Below, in pieces: positions 58,977 to 64,000 of a DNA stretch of 64,000 bases (positions are counted from its first letter, which is position 1; each line of letters begins with the position of its first letter). The notes beneath the pieces were generated by a model, which was given only the letters and a program-made list of their open reading frames with translations, made no database searches and was not told the DNA's origin. The position numbers and the translations under genes were made by a program. This DNA is from Sporolactobacillus sp. Y61 (GTDB lineage Bacteria; Bacillota; Bacilli; Bacillales; Sporolactobacillaceae): positions 1,612,001 through 1,676,000 of the forward strand of contig NZ_CP159510.1 of NCBI RefSeq assembly GCF_040529185.1, given 5' to 3'.

Positions 58977-59528
58977 ATGGATATCAATATTCGGGGAGAA
59001 AATATCGCTGTTACACCGTCTCTGCAGAAATACGCGGAGAAAAGGATTGGCAAGCTGGAGAAATATTTCAGTGAGCCTCTGGCAACGAGTGCCCGCATCA
59101 ACATGCGGGTGCACAACACAGAACAGGTGGTTGAAGTCACCATCCCGATACAGGGGCTTCTCCTGAGAGCTGAAGTGGGCGAAGAGGATATGTACACATC
59201 GATTGATCAGGCGGTTTCCAAACTGGAGCGTCAGATTAAGAAATATAAGACGAAGCTGTACCGCAAGAGCCGTCAGAACGACCGGCAGGTACGCGAAGCA
59301 GCCGGTGCAACGCTGACCAGGACGGCGGAACCGGAAACAGGGGAGGACGCGCCTGAAATCGTGCGCAGAAAGAGTTTTGTTCTGAAGCCGATGACGGTGG
59401 AAGAAGCGATCCTGCAAATGGACATGCTGGGACACTCATTCTTTGTTTTTAAAAATGCAGAAAGTAACACTATTAATGTCGTCTATCGCCGGAAAGACGG
59501 GCGGTATGGGCTGATCGATCAGGAATAG
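58977..59528 (+). CDS. hpf: Ribosome hibernation promoting factor, long form (YvyD)
   Basis: Dimerises ribosomes into inactive 100S particles in stationary phase. 183 residues: the N-terminal ribosome-binding domain (DINIRGENIAVTPSLQKYAE, YFSEPLATSARINMRVHNTE, EVGEEDMYTSIDQAVSKLER) joined by a charged linker to the C-terminal dimerisation domain (VRRKSFVLKPMTVEEAILQM, LGHSFFVFKNAESN, RKDGRYGLIDQ). It lies between fliT and secA as in B. subtilis. A TGTAAATTAATTTTACA near-palindrome stands about 75 bases upstream. Confidence 0.95.
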   Translation: MDINIRGENIAVTPSLQKYAEKRIGKLEKYFSEPLATSARINMRVHNTEQVVEVTIPIQGLLLRAEVGEEDMYTSIDQAVSKLERQIKKYKTKLYRKSRQNDRQVREAAGATLTRTAEPETGEDAPEIVRRKSFVLKPMTVEEAILQMDMLGHSFFVFKNAESNTINVVYRRKDGRYGLIDQE

Positions 59529-59555
59529 CATCAGGTGAAGAAGCAGGTCGAACGG

Positions 59556-59592
59556 GGAATCGGAAAGGAGACATCCTTTCCGGTTCTTTTTA
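59556..59592 (+). terminator. Terminator of hpf
   Basis: GAATCGGAAAGGA / TCCTTTCCGGTTC stem with T5 tail. Confidence 0.8.
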
Positions 59593-59850
59593 GCGTGATA
59601 ATGAGCGTTTGAATTCAGGCTGTCGTATCAGATAAATTAAGCCTGCAATGTGCCGCTCGGTCGTTTTCTTCATGCCCGGGTTTCAGAAAGAGAGCTGCCT
59701 GGCTGTTTTCAAGTATTTCAACTTGGCGTATAATGAAAGTTGTGTGTATTTCAGGGCTGTTTACGACATCAGGGTGACTTTCCCCCTGATCGGCGGAGTG
59801 CCCTGCGAAAAGATATACTGAACAGTGAATTTTCACCATTCTTTCATATA

Positions 59851-59879
59851 TTGTCACTGTTCGGGAAGATTGTTACAAT
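59851..59879 (+). promoter_or_regulatory. Sigma-A promoter of secA
   Basis: TTGTCA (59851-59856), 17 bases, TACAAT (59874-59879), about 145 bases upstream of the secA start. The preceding 260 bases after the hpf terminator show nothing else certain. Confidence 0.65.
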
Positions 59880-60023
59880 AGAAGGCATATGATTAGATCA
59901 CGCCGGGAGAGTTGCCGGACGTGATTGAAGGTGAGTATTAGGGACAGGACTGATAAAAACCAAAACCATCCCGGCGTGCCGGCCCGGCATGACGCGGAAG
60001 TCAAAATTGAGGTGTATGCAGGC

Positions 60024-62546
60024 ATGATAGGAATGCTTAAAAAAGTTCTGGGCGATACAAGCATCCGCAAGCTTGGCAAAATGCAAAAGCTGGCCCATGT
60101 CGTTGACGGCATGGCCGACGAAATGAAGGCGCTGAGCGATGAAGAACTTCAGGCAAAAACCCCGGAGTTCAGGCAGCGCCTGGAAAATGGTGAAACACTT
60201 GATGATATACTGCCTGAAGCGTTTGCCGTTGTCCGTGAGGCATCGACACGTATCCTCGGACTGACGCCTTTTTACGTGCAGCTGGTCGGCGCGATTGCGC
60301 TGCACCAGGGGAATATCGCCGAGATGAAAACCGGTGAAGGGAAAACACTCGTTGCGACGATGCCGCTGTATCTGAACGCACTCGAGGGCAAGGGCGCTCA
60401 TCTGATCACCGTTAACGATTATCTGGCGAAACGCGATGCGACTCAGCTGAGTCTTCTGTATAATTTTCTCGGCCTGTCGGTCGGCCTGAATGTAGCCGGC
60501 ATGTCGCCTGCAGAGAAACGTGAGGCGTATAACGCAGACATTACCTACGGGACGAACAGCGAGTTCGGTTTCGATTATCTGCGTGACAACATGGTGCTTT
60601 ATAAGGACGAAATGGTTCAGCGCCCGCTGAACTATGCGATTGTCGATGAAGTGGACTCGATCCTGATCGATGAAGCGCGGACGCCGCTGATCATTTCCGG
60701 AAATGCGGAAAAGTCGACGGATCTTTATATCCGCGCTAATCAGTTTGCACGGCTTCTGACAGAAAAGCAGGATTACACAGTGGATCTCAAGACGAAGACG
60801 GTACAGCTGACCGAAGAGGGCATGACCCGGGCAGAAAAATTCTTTCATATTAAAAATCTGTATGATTATTCCAATGTCGCTCTGAACCACCATGTCACCG
60901 AAGCCCTGAAGGCGCATGCGATCATGCACCGCGATACGGATTATGTCGTTCAGAACGGTCAGATCATTATCGTTGATCCGTTTACCGGCCGGCTGATGCA
61001 GGGAAGACGGTACAGCGAAGGCCTCCATCAGGCCATTGAGGCCAAGGAAGGTCTGGAGATCCAGAGTGAAAGCAAGACGCTGGCCACGATCACGCTGCAG
61101 AACTTCTTCCGGATGTATAACAAGCTGGCTGGTATGACCGGTACGGCGAAGACCGAAGAGGAAGAATTCCAGAGCATCTACAATATGGATGTCATTGTGA
61201 TTCCGACGAACCGGCCGATGATCCGTGAAGACCATCCGGATCTGATTTACAAAACGAAAAAAGGTAAATTCAAAGCCGTCGTGGAAGAGATTGCGACACT
61301 GTATCACCGCGGTCAGCCGGTGCTGGTCGGTACGGTTGCCGTTGAAACGTCGGAAATGCTTTCGAAAATGCTGAAACGGCGCGGGATTCCGCACAATGTG
61401 CTGAACGCGAAGAACCACGAACGTGAAGCGGAAATCATCGAAAATGCCGGCCAGGTCGGAGCCGTCACAATCGCAACCAACATGGCTGGCCGTGGGACAG
61501 ATATCAAGCTCGGTGAGGGCGTGGCTGATCTTGGCGGCCTGTTCATCCTCGGTACAGAACGTCACGAATCGCGGCGTATTGATAACCAGCTGCGTGGTCG
61601 TTCCGGCCGGCAGGGGGACCCCGGTGAATCGCGGTTCTATCTGTCCCTGGAAGACGATCTGATGCGCCGCTTCGGATCGGACAAGATGAAGGGCATGATG
61701 GAACGGCTTGGCATGGATGATGAGACGCCGATCGAAAGTAAAATGGTCAGCCGGTCTGTTGAATCAGCCCAGAAGCGCGTTGAGGGCAACAACTTCGATG
61801 CCCGTAAGCAGCTGCTGAAATTCGATGATGTCATGCGCCAGCAGCGGGAGATTATTTATAAGCAGCGCATGGAAGTAATGGAATCGAAGAACGTTCGCCC
61901 GGATATCGAGGATATGATCAAAACGGTGATTGAAAATGAAGTGAAGGCTCATACGCCGGAGCATGAAGTGCCGGAAGAGTGGGATCTTCAGTCGGTCATC
62001 GATTTCCTGAACGCACGTATTTTTGATGACGGCGTTCTGACGCTTAAGGATCTTGAGGGCAAGGATCCGGAAGAGATGATTGACGACCTGTATGACAGGG
62101 CAATTGCCAAATACGACAAGAAGGAAGAACAGTTCACGCCGGAGCGGATGCGCGAATTCGAGCGGGTGATCATGCTGCGGACGGTCGACACGAAGTGGAT
62201 GGATCACATCGATGCGATGGAACAGCTCCGCGAAGGGATCTACCTCCGGGCTTACGGCCAGGTTGACCCGTACCGCGCCTATCAGGTCGAAGGCTACAAG
62301 ATGTTCGAAGAAATGATTGCGAGCATCGAAGAGGAAGTAGTAAACTTCCTGATGCGTGCTGAAATTCGTGAGCCGGAAGAGCCGATTAAACGCGAGCGCG
62401 TCACTCACGGTCTGCACGTCATTTCAGGCGGTCAGGATGATAAGCCGAAGAAGAAAAAACCGTTTGTCCGTAAGATGCATGTCGGGCGTAACGACCCATG
62501 CCCATGCGGCAGCGGTAAAAAATATAAGAACTGCCACGGTAAATAA
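60024..62546 (+). CDS. secA: Preprotein translocase ATPase SecA
   Basis: Motor that drives secretory proteins through SecYEG. 840 residues with Walker [16 protein letters not shown] near residue 100, Walker [16 protein letters not shown], the preprotein cross-linking domain, the second nucleotide-binding fold ([37 protein letters not shown]), the helical scaffold and the C-terminal zinc/SecB motif [21 protein letters not shown] 60024 is taken as start (GAGGTG nine bases upstream; the product begins [10 protein letters not shown]). The frame extends 33 codons further up but that part is not SecA-like. prfB follows after 29 bases, as in B. subtilis. Confidence 0.97.
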   Translation: MIGMLKKVLGDTSIRKLGKMQKLAHVVDGMADEMKALSDEELQAKTPEFRQRLENGETLDDILPEAFAVVREASTRILGLTPFYVQLVGAIALHQGNIAEMKTGEGKTLVATMPLYLNALEGKGAHLITVNDYLAKRDATQLSLLYNFLGLSVGLNVAGMSPAEKREAYNADITYGTNSEFGFDYLRDNMVLYKDEMVQRPLNYAIVDEVDSILIDEARTPLIISGNAEKSTDLYIRANQFARLLTEKQDYTVDLKTKTVQLTEEGMTRAEKFFHIKNLYDYSNVALNHHVTEALKAHAIMHRDTDYVVQNGQIIIVDPFTGRLMQGRRYSEGLHQAIEAKEGLEIQSESKTLATITLQNFFRMYNKLAGMTGTAKTEEEEFQSIYNMDVIVIPTNRPMIREDHPDLIYKTKKGKFKAVVEEIATLYHRGQPVLVGTVAVETSEMLSKMLKRRGIPHNVLNAKNHEREAEIIENAGQVGAVTIATNMAGRGTDIKLGEGVADLGGLFILGTERHESRRIDNQLRGRSGRQGDPGESRFYLSLEDDLMRRFGSDKMKGMMERLGMDDETPIESKMVSRSVESAQKRVEGNNFDARKQLLKFDDVMRQQREIIYKQRMEVMESKNVRPDIEDMIKTVIENEVKAHTPEHEVPEEWDLQSVIDFLNARIFDDGVLTLKDLEGKDPEEMIDDLYDRAIAKYDKKEEQFTPERMREFERVIMLRTVDTKWMDHIDAMEQLREGIYLRAYGQVDPYRAYQVEGYKMFEEMIASIEEEVVNFLMRAEIREPEEPIKRERVTHGLHVISGGQDDKPKKKKPFVRKMHVGRNDPCPCGSGKKYKNCHGK

Positions 62547-62575
62547 GTCCAGGCAGTAAGAAAGCAGGATGAACA

Positions 62576-63676
62576 ATGGAATTATCAGAAATGAAACATG
62601 AAATCGACGAGATGGCAGGCCGTCTCAAAGAATTTAGGGGTCTCTTTGACTTAGACAGCAAAAAGGAGCGTATCGCCGAGCTTGAGGAACAGATGACCCT
62701 GCCCGGTTTCTGGGATGATAATGAAAAAGCCCAGAAAGTGATCGATGAATCCAATGAATTGAAGGGCAAGGTCGACTCCCTCAGCGAGCTGATCACGAAG
62801 TTTGAAGATCTTCAGGTGGCCTATGAACTCGTGAAAGAGGAAAATGACGCTGACCTGAAAAACGAACTGGAGACCTCACTTGCCGAAGCCGGTAAGGCAT
62901 TCGATCATTATGAAACGCAGCTGCTGCTCAGCGGCAAACATGACCGGAACAATGCGATTCTGGAACTGCATCCCGGCGCCGGTGGGACAGAGGCCCAGGA
63001 CTGGGCGTCCATGCTGCTGCGGATGTACACACGCTGGGCGGAACGCCACGGCTACTCTGTCGAGACGCTCGACTATCTGCCGGGGGATGAAGCCGGTGTG
63101 AAGAGCGTCACCCTGCTGATCAAAGGTCCGGATGCCTACGGCTATCTGAAAACGGAAAAAGGCATTCACCGTCTGGTCCGTATTTCTCCGTTTGACGCAG
63201 CAGGCAGGCGTCATACGTCCTTTGTTTCCTGCGAGGTGACTCCGGAACTCGATGACAGTATCGACATTGACATCCGTCCGGAAGACGTGAAAATGGAAGT
63301 GTTCCGTTCCAGCGGCGCCGGTGGGCAGCATATCAATAAAACGTCATCGGCGGTCCGGCTGATCCATATTCCGACCGGGATTGTGGTCAGCTGCCAGTCT
63401 GAACGTTCTCAGTTTCAGAACCGGGATCAGGCGATGAAGATGCTGAAATCGCGTCTCTACCAGATGGAGGAAGAAAAACGCGAAGCAGAAAAAGCCGCTC
63501 TGCACGGTGAACAGAAGGAAATTGGCTGGGGCAGTCAGATCCGTTCCTATGTTTTCCATCCGTATTCGATGGTGAAAGATCACCGGACGAATGTGGAAAT
63601 CGGCGATGTGAACCGGGTGATGGACGGAGACATCGATCCATTCATCGATGCCTGTCTCAGACTGAATCTGTCATGA
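62576..63676 (+). CDS. prfB: Peptide chain release factor 2, read without frameshift in this sequence
   Basis: Terminates translation at UGA and UAA. 366 residues, with the stop-recognition region and the catalytic GGQ motif in [18 protein letters not shown]. The usual RF2 gene has an in-frame TGA near codon 25, bypassed by +1 frameshifting at CTT-TGA-C behind an AGGGGG. Here the DNA reads AGGGGTCTCTTTGACTTAG and the whole protein is in one frame. Restoring one G gives the classical AGG GGG TCT CTT TGA C, so autoregulation has been lost or one G is missing from the assembly. It lies directly after secA. Confidence 0.95.
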   Translation: MELSEMKHEIDEMAGRLKEFRGLFDLDSKKERIAELEEQMTLPGFWDDNEKAQKVIDESNELKGKVDSLSELITKFEDLQVAYELVKEENDADLKNELETSLAEAGKAFDHYETQLLLSGKHDRNNAILELHPGAGGTEAQDWASMLLRMYTRWAERHGYSVETLDYLPGDEAGVKSVTLLIKGPDAYGYLKTEKGIHRLVRISPFDAAGRRHTSFVSCEVTPELDDSIDIDIRPEDVKMEVFRSSGAGGQHINKTSSAVRLIHIPTGIVVSCQSERSQFQNRDQAMKMLKSRLYQMEEEKREAEKAALHGEQKEIGWGSQIRSYVFHPYSMVKDHRTNVEIGDVNRVMDGDIDPFIDACLRLNLS

Positions 63677-63685
63677 TCAGGACTG

Positions 63686-63714
63686 AAAAAGGAGCCTCGA
63701 CGGCTCCTTTTTTT
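63686..63714 (+). terminator. Terminator of secA-prfB
   Basis: AAAGGAGCC-TCGA-CGGCTCCTTT with T7 tail. Confidence 0.88.
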
Positions 63715-63727
63715 ACTTTGAGAAGAA

Positions 63728-63758
63728 AAACTCCACTGATTGAAATTTCACTTTATTT
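63728..63758 (+). repeat. Family 2 repeat, 3' end only
   Basis: AACTCCACTGATTGAAATTT followed by CACTTTAT. Same 3' end as copies A-C, standing alone just after the prfB terminator. Confidence 0.65.
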
Positions 63759-63819
63759 ATCTTATTGCCGGGATGTGTCCCGGCTCCTCATCAAAAACAG
63801 GAACAAAGGAGCACAAGTC

Positions 63820-64000
63820 ATGTCTTTCCTGGCGAAAAGGGACAAGCATGCTGCCGCACCACGCGGATGGAAAGCGGCGGTACTGGATTATTTTTATGTG
63901 ATTGCCGGTGCGACAATTCTCGGTATTTCTTTTAATCTTTTTCAGCTGCCCAATCAAATTGCAGCGGGGGGTGTCAGCGGGATCGGCATTATTCTGCACT
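63820..64000 (+). CDS. yvjA: YitT-family membrane protein (YvjA-like), 3'-truncated by window edge
   Basis: First 60 residues of a polytopic membrane protein of unknown function (DUF161/YitT family). After a basic N-terminus the first helix reads YFYVIAGATILGISFNLFQL and then PNQIAAGGVSGIGIILH, the family signature. AAAGGAG precedes ATG 63820 by about ten bases. In B. subtilis yvjA also follows prfB, which supports the name. Confidence 0.85.
   Translation, partial: MSFLAKRDKHAAAPRGWKAAVLDYFYVIAGATILGISFNLFQLPNQIAAGGVSGIGIILH

Noticed and set aside
59593..60023. N-terminal extension of SecA from 59925
   Set aside because: The extra 33 residues are not SecA-like and the ATG at 60024 has a ribosome site and the expected product start.
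59898..61565. 555-codon open frame on the minus strand opposite secA
   Set aside because: Frame shadow of secA: composition mirrors the SecA codons, no ribosome site, no family resemblance.
1..64000. CRISPR arrays, tRNA, rRNA and prophage genes
   Set aside because: No regularly spaced repeats, no cloverleaf or rRNA sequence and no phage structural or integrase genes were recognised anywhere in the window.

Overview
The window is a chromosome segment of a motile Gram-positive bacterium of the order Bacillales. The backbone follows the order established for Bacillus subtilis: tagO ... tagV(yvhJ)-yvyE-degS-degU-comFA-comFC-yvyF-flgM-flgN-flgK-flgL-yviE-fliW-csrA ... hag-flaG-fliD-fliS-fliT-hpf-secA-prfB-yvjA. 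Base composition is close to 50% G+C in most genes. The strong Shine-Dalgarno sites, sigma-D flagellar promoters, wall teichoic acid genes and heavy investment in manganese import would suit Sporolactobacillus or a relative, but that genus-level guess is inference only. No rRNA, tRNA or CRISPR array was seen.

Layout. 1-12.8 kb: a cut-off Nramp manganese transporter, a LacD-type aldolase, an LCP protein, an HD-GYP protein with an unusual C-terminus, a MotP/MotS-type stator pair, a frameshifted SGNH hydrolase, glycerate kinase, an aldo/keto reductase and an M24 peptidase. 12.9-25.2 kb: divergent tagA and tagO (wall teichoic acid linkage unit), then a manganese block (mntH plus mntABCD, each with an MntR-like box) lying between tagO and tagV, then yvyE and the DegS/DegU two-component system. 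25.3-32.7 kb: competence genes comFA/comFC and the late flagellar operon from yvyF to csrA, with a sigma-D promoter. 32.7-53.5 kb: about 21 kb of accessory DNA between csrA and hag, which are neighbours in B. subtilis. It holds a c-di-GMP-I riboswitch with an EAL/PilZ pair, a SAM-I riboswitch with no methionine gene behind it, an Lnr-like two-component/ABC exporter locus, an aldo/keto reductase, a glutamate/dicarboxylate symporter, a decaying cluster of pRiA4b ORF-3-like genes, a complete trehalose PTS operon with TreR, an IS200-type relic and two small AT-rich genes. 53.7-64 kb: flagellin with sigma-D and CsrA control sites, the filament cap and chaperone genes, hpf, secA, prfB and the start of a YitT-family gene.

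How the genes work together. Much of the window concerns motility and its switch to sessile life: DegSU, FlgM, FliW/CsrA acting on the hag leader, MotPS, HD-GYP and EAL c-di-GMP phosphodiesterases, and a PilZ effector. A second theme is the cell wall (TagO, TagA, two LCP ligases). A third is manganese supply, with two Nramp carriers and one ABC importer.

Two families of dispersed intergenic repeats, several gene remnants, and AT-rich replacements in the middle of flagellin and FliD show where the region has been remodelled. Three places (two in the SGNH gene, one in prfB) look as if a single G is missing from a G run. Assembly error should be excluded there before any biological conclusion is drawn.
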